Below are positions 1-7,068 of a stretch of 26,615 nucleotides of DNA, piece after piece (position 1 is the stretch's first letter; each line of letters starts with the position of its first letter). Made by a program: the position numbers and the translations under genes. The stretch is from the NCBI RefSeq assembly GCF_001405015.1, contig NZ_CYZX01000018.1, positions 1-26,615 on the forward strand, given 5' to 3'. The notes under the pieces were generated by a model that was not told the origin of the DNA, did not search any database, and saw nothing but the letters and a program-made list of their open reading frames with translations. The stretch is from Clostridium disporicum (lineage in GTDB: Bacteria; Bacillota; Clostridia; Clostridiales; Clostridiaceae).

Positions 1-8
1 GGTAATGT

Positions 9-84
<76 letters not shown>

Positions 85-89
85 GGTAT

Positions 90-164
<75 letters not shown>

Positions 165-165
165 A

Positions 166-199
166 AAAACCTACAAGCAATGCTTGTAGGTTTTTATTT
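166..199 (+). terminator. Rho-independent terminator of the tRNA-Phe/Cys transcript
   Basis: The arms CCTACAAGCA (170-179) and TGCTTGTAGG (181-190) are fully complementary. An A-run precedes them and a T-run follows at 191-200. The hairpin starts right after the CCA end of tRNA-Cys. Confidence 0.9.
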
Positions 200-240
200 T
201 TTCATTTAAAGTAAATTTATATTAATTAAAAATATACACA

Positions 241-288
241 AAAAAACAATATATCCACAGGTGAAATTATTTTGCCTGTGGATATATT
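241..288 (-). terminator. Terminator of the CorA-like gene
   Basis: A perfect 14-bp stem pairs 248-261 with 275-288 around a 13-nt loop. On the minus strand it is followed by a T-run, seen as the A-run at 241-246 on the plus strand. It lies 25 bases beyond the stop codon of the minus-strand CorA-like gene. Confidence 0.85.
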
Positions 289-312
289 TTATATTAGTGG
301 ATAAATATAAAA

Positions 313-1260
313 TTAACTAAACATATCTTTCTTATATAAAAGTATTGCAACAAATCCTGTTAATAAGAGTGTAAATATCATTATTATATTAAATGCATTA
401 GGATCATCAGGGCTAAATGGAAGTAAAACATTCATTCCAAATATACCACCAATAATAGTTGGAATAGCCATTAATATTGTAACTGATGCTAACACCTTCA
501 TAACAATATTAAGATTGTTTGAAATTACTGAAGCAAAGAAGTCCATTGTACTAGCAAGTATATTACTATATATATCAGTCATTTCAATAGCTTGTTTATT
601 CTCAATAATAACATCTTCTAATACATCTTGATCTTCAGGATATTTTTGCATTATTTCTAGTTTAAGCATTTTTTCCAAAGTAATTTCATTTGCCTTAAGA
701 GATGTAGAAAAATAAACAAGGGATTTTTCTAATGAATGAAGTTGTATAAGCTCTCTGTTTTTCATAGACTTATGCAATCTTTTTTCAATCATTAAACTTT
801 TTTTATCAATCTGTCTTAAATATATTAAATAATATGTAGAAACTCTACTTAATATTTGAAGAATAAATCTAGATTTTTTGAATGAGAAGAAAGATTTAAC
901 TTTATTGTTTATAAAATCAGTTAATATTCTACTATTTTTTAAGCAGACAGTTACTATTTGTTTTTCAGAATGAATAATTGCTAATGGATATGTATCATAT
1001 GTAAGAGAATTATCTTCCATTTCCGTAAAAGGAATATCTACTATTACTAGGAGATAATCATCTTCAAAATCAATACGAGAAGTTTCTTCATCATCTAAAG
1101 GTGCTCTCAAAAAATTTAAAGGAACTCCTGTCTTTTTTGAAACTAATATAATCTCTTCTTCTGTAGGTGCTACCATGTTAATCCAACAACCAGGTTCAAT
1201 ATTATTTAAAGCTTTTAAATGAGGATTTGTTTCGCTTAAGCTTTTGTATATTTTAATCAT
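313..1260 (-). CDS. corA: CorA family divalent-cation transporter
   Basis: This is a 315-residue protein of the CorA/MIT superfamily, which carries Mg2+ and sometimes Co2+ or Ni2+ through a pentameric channel in the cytoplasmic membrane. The N-terminal two thirds are the charged cytoplasmic domain, ending in a long helix. Two hydrophobic segments lie near the C-terminus. The signature GMN tripeptide ends the first of them (context GGIFGMNVLLPF), and a short charged tail follows the second. Length is normal for the family. The start at 1260 is chosen because GGAGG sits six bases upstream of that ATG; a longer reading from a TTG at 1272 would lie within that ribosome binding site. It is monocistronic with its own terminator. 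Substrate specificity cannot be read from the sequence. Confidence 0.9.
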   Translation of the reverse strand: MIKIYKSLSETNPHLKALNNIEPGCWINMVAPTEEEIILVSKKTGVPLNFLRAPLDDEETSRIDFEDDYLLVIVDIPFTEMEDNSLTYDTYPLAIIHSEKQIVTVCLKNSRILTDFINNKVKSFFSFKKSRFILQILSRVSTYYLIYLRQIDKKSLMIEKRLHKSMKNRELIQLHSLEKSLVYFSTSLKANEITLEKMLKLEIMQKYPEDQDVLEDVIIENKQAIEMTDIYSNILASTMDFFASVISNNLNIVMKVLASVTILMAIPTIIGGIFGMNVLLPFSPDDPNAFNIIMIFTLLLTGFVAILLYKKDMFS

Positions 1261-1415
1261 AGATACCTCCAATTAAGTGAGTAATATTATTATATTTATC
1301 AGTATATCACAATAAAATTAGTAATAGATTTAAAACCTTAGATTAATGAAGATTTATTAAAGATTTATTAATTATTTTCATATAATCTATGAATAAGGCG
1401 AAATTTCCGAATGGA

Positions 1416-1440
1416 ATTATACTATAATAATTAGTATAAT
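1416..1440 (+). promoter_or_regulatory. Perfect inverted repeat overlapping a possible -10, upstream of the 167-aa gene
   Basis: ATTATACTA (1416-1424) and TAGTATAAT (1432-1440) form a perfect 9-bp inverted repeat with a 7-nt spacer. The right arm ends in TATAAT (1435-1440), a plausible -10 for the gene starting at 1488, although no good -35 is visible. It could be an operator or a chance AT-rich palindrome. Confidence 0.35.
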
Positions 1441-1487
1441 CATAGCATTGTCAAAATTATTATATTTTATGGGGGATATATATTGTC

Positions 1488-1991
1488 ATGCATAGAGAAG
1501 TTGTACACGGAAGGAAAATTCCTGCTATAATGATTTCATTATTAGCTATAACTATTGCTTTATATGCCGTTGAAATTGCTGAAATAGTGATAGGAAAAAC
1601 TTTTCAAGTTTATAGAGTAATAGAGGTTCTGCTATTAATAATGATAGTATTTGTATTATTTAAGGAATTTAGACGCTGTAGTTTATCTTATAAATACTCA
1701 ATAATTGCAGATAAGTTAATAATAAATAAATTAAATTGTAAAGGTGATAACATTTTAGAAAGCATAAGAATGCAGGATATTGTTTTCATAGGGAAAAAGG
1801 TTGAGATACCTAAAAAGCTATCAAAAATTAAATCTCATGGAAACTATTTGAGCAGCATAACTACTTCTAGAAAATGTTACTGTGTGTACAAGAGAAATGG
1901 ACAACTTTTAAAGTTTTCATTTGAGCCAAGTGAAAGATTATTAAAAAGAGTATATGATAAAGTTAATATATTACAAGGTGAAGCTAATTAA
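1488..1991 (+). CDS. Small two-helix membrane protein of unknown function
   Basis: I do not recognise this 167-residue protein. It has two hydrophobic segments, about residues 12-32 and 42-60. A basic soluble tail of about 105 residues follows. The tail contains alternating short hydrophobic stretches with YSIIADKLIINK, a pattern reminiscent of the bacterial PH-like domains of small membrane proteins, but this resemblance is weak. The ATG at 1488 has a GGGGGA ribosome binding site (1471-1476) ten to eleven bases upstream. It is alone on the plus strand between two minus-strand genes. Its stop codon lies inside the loop of a terminator hairpin shared with the convergent M20-like gene. No catalytic motif is visible. 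Confidence 0.75.
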   Translation: MHREVVHGRKIPAIMISLLAITIALYAVEIAEIVIGKTFQVYRVIEVLLLIMIVFVLFKEFRRCSLSYKYSIIADKLIINKLNCKGDNILESIRMQDIVFIGKKVEIPKKLSKIKSHGNYLSSITTSRKCYCVYKRNGQLLKFSFEPSERLLKRVYDKVNILQGEAN

Positions 1992-2012
1992 ATAGCTTCA
2001 CCTTTTATTTTT
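1975..2012. terminator. Bidirectional terminator between convergent genes
   Basis: AAGGTGAAGCTA (1975-1986) pairs perfectly with TAGCTTCACCTT (1993-2004). T-rich sequence follows on the plus strand. The stop codon of the 167-aa gene (1989-1991) falls in the loop, and the convergent M20-like gene ends at 2005, so one hairpin serves both. Confidence 0.8.
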
Positions 2013-3159
2013 TTTTAAAAAATTCATCTTTGATTTCATTAAGCAAAGTATTATTTGTTATTAAGTCTACAGCAGTAGCTGCTAATGATAAGGATGCTTT
2101 CATAGATTGCTCAAAGGCAAATGGTGATATTGTAGTTTCTGCAAATTCTTTGGTACCATATCTAATACTATTATCTTCAATTACCTTTATATAAGGATGT
2201 ATACAAGGAACAGTTTTACTAACTATACCAATGCTTAATCCAGAGCGTACATCCCTTGGCGGACCTATATCAATTATTCCGTTTTCTTTAAGGTTATGGC
2301 TGAATAATCTATTTAAAGTTCTATTAGTGATTAACTCTTCATTAGGACATTCATATAGTGAAAAAGAGTATTGAACTCGAATAAGCTTTGAAACATAAAT
2401 AGCTATTTCTCTTAATTTATTTTCTGCTATTCTAGCCATATCCATCTCTTTTGCTCTTATATAAAATTGGGCTTCACTTTCTATTGGAAGTAATAATGGA
2501 GTAAAACCACCTTGAGATAATATAGAGTTAACTTCAACATCTTTAGGAAATCCTTTTAATATAGAATTTAAAATATTGAAGGTCAATAATATGCCATCTA
2601 ATGAAGTATAGGTATCATTATTTAAAAAGCTTAAACCACTATTACCTAAGAATTTAATCTTTAGAGGGACTATAGCAGCAGAAGTACCACTTTCATTAGT
2701 TGTTACATCGGGATAAGCTGCTAATACAATATCTATATCATCAAAAACACCTTGCTTTACCATAATAGATTTTGTACCACCACGATACTCTCCAGGACAA
2801 CCAATTACTACAGCAGTTCCACCTATTTTATCAATTACTTTTGAAAGTGCTAGAGAAGCACCTAAAGAAGTTGTGGTTAATAAGTTATGACCAGTTAAAT
2901 GACCTTCTCCAGGAACAGCATCATATTCGCATAAAAAGCAAATTTTGGGGTATGTATTTCCTTTAGAGGCATAAAAAGATGTCTCTAAATCGAGAAAATT
3001 CCTTTTTACATCAAAGCCATGAGATTCTAATAGATTGCATATAGAGTCACAAGCAAAAAATTCTTTATAACTATCTTCGGGATTAGCATATAAGTCTCTA
3101 TTTAGTGTACGTAATTCATCATAACATGTAGATAAATAGGAAATCATTTCTTGATTCAT
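2005..3159 (-). CDS. M20D/AbgB-like amidohydrolase with degraded metal site
   Basis: This 384-residue protein has the layout of M20D metallo-amidohydrolases such as p-aminobenzoyl-glutamate hydrolase subunit B. An N-terminal half of the catalytic domain includes FLCEYDAVPGEGH (about residues 75-87). A dimerisation insert lies at about 165-270, and a C-terminal half has CIHPYI (319-324). Active family members carry CGH, two adjacent Glu, HP, and a C-terminal GHT. Here the aligned segments read TGH (T89, H91), GEY (E124, Y125), YP (Y149) and YGT (334-336). Most of the recalled metal ligands are therefore replaced. The protein may be inactive or repurposed. The reading frame is intact, with TGGAGGA eight bases before the ATG, so it is not an obvious decaying pseudogene. 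The gene is monocistronic and divergent from gin. Confidence 0.8.
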   Translation of the reverse strand: MNQEMISYLSTCYDELRTLNRDLYANPEDSYKEFFACDSICNLLESHGFDVKRNFLDLETSFYASKGNTYPKICFLCEYDAVPGEGHLTGHNLLTTTSLGASLALSKVIDKIGGTAVVIGCPGEYRGGTKSIMVKQGVFDDIDIVLAAYPDVTTNESGTSAAIVPLKIKFLGNSGLSFLNNDTYTSLDGILLTFNILNSILKGFPKDVEVNSILSQGGFTPLLLPIESEAQFYIRAKEMDMARIAENKLREIAIYVSKLIRVQYSFSLYECPNEELITNRTLNRLFSHNLKENGIIDIGPPRDVRSGLSIGIVSKTVPCIHPYIKVIEDNSIRYGTKEFAETTISPFAFEQSMKASLSLAATAVDLITNNTLLNEIKDEFFKKK

Positions 3160-3235
3160 TTAGTGATTCCTCCAGTTTAAAGTTTTAATATTATTTTTTC
3201 CATAAAGTATTTATTTTATAGCTTTTTATATTAAA

Positions 3236-3265
3236 GTATAAAAATATTAATTCTTGTCCAAAATT
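3236..3265 (+). promoter_or_regulatory. Possible sigma-F/G-type promoter of gin
   Basis: GTATA (3236-3240) is followed after 15 bases by GTCCAAAATT (3256-3265). This resembles the Bacillus sigma-F consensus (GYWTA, 15 bp, GGNRANAHTW) with two mismatches in the -10. It lies about 27 bases before the gin start. In Bacillus csfB is a forespore gene, which fits, but AT-rich DNA gives such matches easily. Confidence 0.35.
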
Positions 3266-3292
3266 TTAAATATGAGACAAGGAGGGATTATA

Positions 3293-3484
3293 ATGATTAA
3301 TAATAAGGAAATAATCTTAAAAAAGAAAAGACATTGTAAAATTTGTGGGAAGGCTCGTTATGATGGTATAATGATTATAAAAAGTTTCATATGTGAAGAT
3401 TGCGTAAATAGTATTACTAATGAGGAATTTGATGATAAGCAATATGAGGATATGAAAAATAGAATAAAAGATATATTATTTTAA
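3293..3484 (+). CDS. gin: Gin (CsfB)-family anti-sigma-G factor
   Basis: This 63-residue protein carries a treble-clef-like zinc motif with two CxxC pairs: CKIC (C15, C18) and CEDC (C35, C38), with SFICEDC typical of Gin. In Bacillus, Gin/CsfB binds and inhibits forespore sigma-G, and also affects sigma-E. The start at 3293 is chosen because AAGGAGG (3279-3285) lies seven bases upstream. A TTG at 3254 would extend the frame but has no such site. It precedes the tmk-darA-holB-yaaT genes, the same relative place as csfB in Bacillus subtilis, which supports the call. The acidic C-terminal helix is short. The target sigma factor is inferred from the family. Confidence 0.8.
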   Translation: MINNKEIILKKKRHCKICGKARYDGIMIIKSFICEDCVNSITNEEFDDKQYEDMKNRIKDILF

Positions 3485-3528
3485 AAGTTAAGGAAAATAC
3501 CTTACATACTTGAAAGGCGGGCTTATTT

Positions 3529-4206
3529 ATGAGTAAAGGTAAATTAATTATTATAGAGTCAGGTTCAGATGCTAGTGGAAAAGCAACTCAATCTAAAAAA
3601 TTATATGAAAGACTTATTAATGAAGGATATAATTGTATGAAAATAACTTTCCCAGATTACGATAGCGAGTCTTCAGCATTAGTAAAGATGTATTTAAGAG
3701 GTGAGTTTGGAAGCAATCCTAATGATGTTAGTCCATACGTTGCATCAACTTTTTATGCTGCTGATAGATACGCATCATTTAAAACTAAATGGGAAAAGTT
3801 CTATAATGAAGGTGGGATAATTATATCCGATAGATATACTACATCAAATATGGTACATCAAGCAGCAAAAATGGATGAAGAAGAAAAAGAGAAATTCTTG
3901 AATTGGTTAAGTGACTTAGAGTTTAACTTATATGCAATACCGAAGCCAGACCAAGTTATTTTCTTAGATGTAGATCCTATGGTAAGTCAAGAATTAATGA
4001 AAAATAGATTAAATAAGATAACTGGTGAGGAAGAAAAGGATATTCATGAAAGCAATGAGGAATATTTAATAAAATCATATAATAACTCACTTAAAATTGC
4101 TGAAAAATATAATTGGAATAAAGTTAAATGCACTGAAGGTAAGTTATTAAGAACTATTGATGATATTCATGAAGAGATATATAAAAAGGTTATAGAAGTA
4201 ATTTAA
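3529..4206 (+). CDS. tmk: Thymidylate kinase-like deoxynucleoside monophosphate kinase
   Basis: This 225-residue P-loop kinase belongs to the thymidylate kinase family, which phosphorylates dTMP to dTDP. The P-loop is G-S-D-A-S-G-K-A-T (residues 12-20). The residue after the Walker lysine is Ala instead of Ser or Thr, and the following Thr may take over. The DR motif is at SDRYTTSN, and VIFLDVDP forms the conserved strand before the lid region. It is longer than typical bacterial Tmk (about 205-215), with acidic lid residues (GEEEKDIHES). AAAGGCGG lies just upstream of the ATG. It follows gin by 44 bases and occupies the tmk position of the conserved gin-tmk-yaaQ-holB-yaaT cluster. Whether dTMP is the main substrate is inferred. 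Confidence 0.85.
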   Translation: MSKGKLIIIESGSDASGKATQSKKLYERLINEGYNCMKITFPDYDSESSALVKMYLRGEFGSNPNDVSPYVASTFYAADRYASFKTKWEKFYNEGGIIISDRYTTSNMVHQAAKMDEEEKEKFLNWLSDLEFNLYAIPKPDQVIFLDVDPMVSQELMKNRLNKITGEEEKDIHESNEEYLIKSYNNSLKIAEKYNWNKVKCTEGKLLRTIDDIHEEIYKKVIEVI

Positions 4207-4347
4207 AAGGATATAAAACATTTATTAATTGAACTATTGTAAAATTATAGATATATTTTATGTAAAACTAACATAAAAAATATTAAAACATTTAAATAGT
4301 ATGATAAAATAATATAAAAGGGAAATTTATTGAGTGGAGGTAATTTT

Positions 4348-4677
4348 ATGAAGTTAGTAATCGCAATAGTACAAGATGATGATGCTTTAGATCTAATTGA
4401 AGAACTTAATGATAAAGGTTTTAGAGTTACAAAGTTAGCAACTACAGGCGGATTTTTAAAGTCTGGGAACACAACATTAATGATTGGAGTAGAAAAGGAT
4501 AAGGTTAATGATGTAGTTAAAGTTGTTGAAGATGTTTGTAAAATGAGAAAAGAAATAATACCAACACCAACTACTATGTCTAACGGAACTGGTATGTATA
4601 TGCCATATCCTATGGAAGTTGAAGTAGGAGGAGCTACGATCTTTGTATTAGATGTAGATCAATTTATTAAAGTATAG
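4348..4677 (+). CDS. darA: Cyclic-di-AMP receptor DarA/PstA (YaaQ, PII-like)
   Basis: This 109-residue PII-like signalling protein forms trimers that bind c-di-AMP in Firmicutes. Visible family marks are the N-terminal MKLVIAIVQDDDA, the T-loop region KLATTGGFLKSGNTT that contributes to nucleotide binding, and the C-terminal VGGATIFVLDVDQF strand. Length matches the family (about 109). The start at 4348 has GTGGAGG nine bases upstream; a TTG at 4330 lies before that site and is unlikely. It lies between tmk and holB, as in Bacillus. The c-di-AMP synthase disA is in the same window at 16265. The downstream partner of the receptor is not known from the sequence. Confidence 0.92.
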   Translation: MKLVIAIVQDDDALDLIEELNDKGFRVTKLATTGGFLKSGNTTLMIGVEKDKVNDVVKVVEDVCKMRKEIIPTPTTMSNGTGMYMPYPMEVEVGGATIFVLDVDQFIKV

Positions 4678-4703
4678 AATATAGATGAAAAAGAGGCGTG
4701 AGT

Positions 4704-5636
4704 ATGAGAAAGTTTATTGGGTATAGAGACTTAGTTATGAATTTCAACAAGCGATGTTCAAATGGAACTCTTTCTCATGCCCACCTTATTTGTGGTGAGG
4801 ATGGAATTGGAAAGAGCGTTCTAGCGCTAAATTTAGCTAAATTAATACTTAAAGGTGATTTAGATAGGGAATATGTAGATATTATAAATTATAAGACTGA
4901 AAAGGCTTCCTTCGGAGTAGATGATGTAAGAGCTATTATAGAAGAAGTTCAAAAGAAACCTTTTGAGGGAGATAAGAAAGTAGTTATTATTCATGAAGGT
5001 AATAAGCTTACTGTTCAAGCTCAAAATGCATTATTAAAAACAATAGAGGAACCACCTTTAGGAGTGTACATAATAATACTATGTGAGAGTTTAGAGTTAG
5101 TTTTAGATACTATTAAATCTAGATGTGAAATATTTAAATTGACACCATTATCAAAAGAAGAGTTATATGAGTATGCTGAAATAAAAGGTTATGATAAAAA
5201 TGAACCTGAAACAAAGGCAGCAATAGCATTTAGTTCTGGAATTCCAGGAAGAATAGATAGATATATTAATGATGATAAGCTTAAAGAATTAAGATGTAAA
5301 ATTGTAGAATTATTAATTAAAATAACAAAGAATGATCCTGAAGCTCTATTAGAAGAAGAAGAAGTTTTAAATTCTTATAAGGGAGATAAAGAAGAAGTTC
5401 TAAGTATAATGGGTGATTTTATAAGAGACATAATGATTCATAAGGAAATCGAAAATGAAAGCTTAATTATAAATAGTGATAAAATTGATCAGATTAAAGA
5501 GCTTACTAGGGAAATGTCTTTTAGGAAGTTAAATAACTTAATGAGTAGTATTGAAGAAGCTAGAAGAAACATTAAAAATAATGTTAATTGGGCAGTAACT
5601 ATAAGAGTTATGCTTATTAGCTTTTTGGAGGTTTAA
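4704..5636 (+). CDS. holB: DNA polymerase III delta' subunit
   Basis: This 310-residue clamp-loader subunit belongs to the AAA+ complex that loads the beta clamp on DNA. The P-loop-like GEDGIGKS is near residues 32-39. LLKTIEEPP and the SRC motif (context SRCEIFKL) with its arginine are characteristic of clamp loaders. The C-terminal collar helices are present. The zinc-finger cysteine cluster seen in longer delta' proteins is not evident: the corresponding region runs from DIINYKTE straight to FGVDDVR. The start at 4704 is preferred because AGAGG (4692-4696) lies seven bases upstream, while the GTG at 4698 is only one base from it. The stop is five bases before yaaT, whose ribosome binding site lies inside holB, so translation is coupled. 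Confidence 0.93.
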   Translation: MRKFIGYRDLVMNFNKRCSNGTLSHAHLICGEDGIGKSVLALNLAKLILKGDLDREYVDIINYKTEKASFGVDDVRAIIEEVQKKPFEGDKKVVIIHEGNKLTVQAQNALLKTIEEPPLGVYIIILCESLELVLDTIKSRCEIFKLTPLSKEELYEYAEIKGYDKNEPETKAAIAFSSGIPGRIDRYINDDKLKELRCKIVELLIKITKNDPEALLEEEEVLNSYKGDKEEVLSIMGDFIRDIMIHKEIENESLIINSDKIDQIKELTREMSFRKLNNLMSSIEEARRNIKNNVNWAVTIRVMLISFLEV

Positions 5637-5640
5637 AAAT

Positions 5641-6546
5641 ATGATAAAAGTTGTAGGAGTGAGATTTAAAAAGGCTGGAAAGATATATTATTTTGATCCA
5701 ACTGATTTAAAAATAGAAAAAGGTAATTATGTAGTAGTAGAAACTGCTAGAGGAATAGAATTTGGTGAATGTGTAATTGGAATAAAAGAAGTAAGAGAGG
5801 AGGATATAGTAGCACCTCTTAAAAGTGTTATAAGAATAGCATCACAAGAAGATATAGATAAGCATTTTGATAACAAAGCTAAAGAAGAAGCCGCATTTAA
5901 TATATGCTTTAACAAAATTCAAGAACATAAATTAACAATGAAGCTTATTGATGTTGAATATACATTTGATAATAATAAAGTAATATTTTACTTTACAGCA
6001 GATGGTAGAGTAGACTTTAGAGAATTAGTAAAAGATTTAGCTACTATATTCAAAACACGTATTGAGTTAAGACAAATCGGAGTTAGAGACGAAGCTAAGA
6101 TGTTAGGTGGATTAGGTCCATGTGGAAGACCTATGTGTTGTTCTTCGTTTTTAGGAGATTTTGCATCCGTTTCTATAAAAATGGCAAAAGAACAAAACTT
6201 ATCACTTAATCCAACTAAGATATCAGGTATATGTGGACGTCTTATGTGCTGCTTAAATTATGAGCAAAGTACGTATGAAGATATTAGAAAGAGAATGCCT
6301 CAGGTTGGATCAATAGTTAAAACTGAGGAAGGTACAGGAGAAGTTATAAGTAATAATACTGTTAAGGAAACAGTAAGAGTAAAATACAAAAAAGCTGGCG
6401 AAGAAATAGTAAATGACTTTAATATAGACAATATCGAATTAATTGAAGGAAACTATGAAGACTCAATAGATGATTCAGATATTAGATTAGAGATAGATTC
6501 AGAAGAGGATAAAAAGTTTATTAAGGCGTTAATTAAAGATAACTAA
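5641..6546 (+). CDS. yaaT: YaaT/RicT, PSP1-domain stage 0 sporulation protein
   Basis: This 301-residue PSP1 (RicT) family protein works in Bacillus in the Y-complex (RicA-RicF-RicT), which affects RNase Y-dependent mRNA maturation and development. Two cysteine clusters are conserved: GPCGRPMCC (C161, C166, C167) and GICGRLMCC (C198, C203, C204). These are the residues associated with iron-sulfur binding in this family. The N-terminal part includes ETARGIEFGECV. After residue 245 there is an acidic, less conserved tail. GGAGG at 5627-5631 overlaps the end of holB. It is followed after ten bases by the small HMA-like gene, so holB, yaaT and that gene form one translation-coupled set. Confidence 0.93.
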   Translation: MIKVVGVRFKKAGKIYYFDPTDLKIEKGNYVVVETARGIEFGECVIGIKEVREEDIVAPLKSVIRIASQEDIDKHFDNKAKEEAAFNICFNKIQEHKLTMKLIDVEYTFDNNKVIFYFTADGRVDFRELVKDLATIFKTRIELRQIGVRDEAKMLGGLGPCGRPMCCSSFLGDFASVSIKMAKEQNLSLNPTKISGICGRLMCCLNYEQSTYEDIRKRMPQVGSIVKTEEGTGEVISNNTVKETVRVKYKKAGEEIVNDFNIDNIELIEGNYEDSIDDSDIRLEIDSEEDKKFIKALIKDN

Positions 6547-6556
6547 GGAGGATATT

Positions 6557-6763
6557 ATGAAAATTTCAATAAAGATTAATAATTTAAATAAATCTACTGA
6601 TGTAACTACTATTAGGAATATACTTACAAATGAAGAAGGTATAGTTGCATGTGAGATAAGCAAGGCTAAAAAAGAAGTTCAAATAGTATATGATAATTTA
6701 ACTATATCATCAGAGGATATTATAAATCTTATTGAAATGGCAGGGTACATGATAGAATCTTAG
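6557..6763 (+). CDS. Small HMA-fold-like protein lacking the CxxC metal site
   Basis: This 68-residue protein has the pattern of a heavy-metal-associated ferredoxin-like domain: strand (KISIKINNL), helix (TTIRNILTNEEGI), strand (VACEISKAKKEVQIVY), helix (SSEDIINLIEMAGYMI). In true HMA domains a GMxCxxC motif follows the first strand. Here the aligned residues are L10-N-K-S-T-D15, with no cysteine. The only cysteine (C33) is in the second strand. It therefore cannot bind copper in the usual way and may be a protein-interaction module. AAGGAGG (6545-6551) lies five bases before the ATG. It follows yaaT by ten bases and is the last gene before a new promoter. The fold assignment is by pattern only. 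Confidence 0.7.
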   Translation: MKISIKINNLNKSTDVTTIRNILTNEEGIVACEISKAKKEVQIVYDNLTISSEDIINLIEMAGYMIES

Positions 6764-6795
6764 AAGTGAACTTTATATCACATAATAAAAACACT

Positions 6796-6823
6796 TTGAA
6801 AAAAATATTGACTATGATACAAT
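6796..6823 (+). promoter_or_regulatory. Promoter of the ferredoxin gene
   Basis: The -35 TTGAAA (6796-6801) and -10 TACAAT (6818-6823) are separated by 16 bp. The -10 is extended by TGA just before it. The start of transcription would be about 30 bases before the ferredoxin ATG. A TTGACT at 6808 is too close to any -10 to be the -35. Confidence 0.65.
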
Positions 6824-6859
6824 ATATATGAAATTTAATAAGTGAGGGGGTTTTTTTTA

Positions 6860-7030
6860 ATGGCATACGTAATAGAAGATTCATGCGTAAACTGTGGAGC
6901 TTGTGCTGCTGAATGTCCAGTTAACGCTATCAGCCAAGGAGATACTCAATTTGTTATAGATGCAGATACTTGTATCGATTGCGGAAACTGTGCAAATGTT
7001 TGTCCAGTTGGAGCACCAGTAGCTGAATAG
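6860..7030 (+). CDS. 2[4Fe-4S] clostridial-type ferredoxin
   Basis: This 56-residue protein has two CxxCxxCxxxCP clusters: CVNCGACAAECP and CIDCGNCANVCP. Together they bind two [4Fe-4S] clusters as in classical clostridial ferredoxin, a low-potential electron carrier in the cytoplasm for hydrogenase and pyruvate:ferredoxin oxidoreductase. Length and spacing are canonical. The ATG at 6860 has GAGGGGG (6844-6850) nine bases upstream; a GTG at 6842 would place the ribosome binding site inside the gene. It has its own extended -10 promoter and a terminator, so it is a single-gene unit. Codons such as TGC, AAC and ATC are more frequent than in its neighbours, which fits high expression. Confidence 0.97.
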   Translation: MAYVIEDSCVNCGACAAECPVNAISQGDTQFVIDADTCIDCGNCANVCPVGAPVAE

Positions 7031-7037
7031 TTACTAT

Positions 7038-7068
7038 AAAGAGTCACCTAAGTAGGTGGCTCTTTTTT
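7038..7068. terminator. Bidirectional terminator between ferredoxin and MBL-like gene
   Basis: GAGTCACCTA (7041-7050) pairs with TAGGTGGCTC (7053-7062), with one U-G pair and a two-base loop that will widen in practice. A T-run follows on the plus strand and an A-run precedes it. The convergent MBL-like gene stops at 7067. Confidence 0.85.

Noticed and set aside
3254..3292. N-terminal extension of Gin from a TTG
   Set aside because: The AAGGAGG at 3279-3285 points to the ATG at 3293, and Gin proteins are about 60 residues long.
4245..4472. Minus-strand frame over the darA start
   Set aside because: It lies antisense to the well-supported darA gene and has no start signals.
6808..6813. TTGACT as the -35 of the ferredoxin promoter
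   Set aside because: It is only four bases before the TACAAT -10. TTGAAA at 6796 has the correct spacing.
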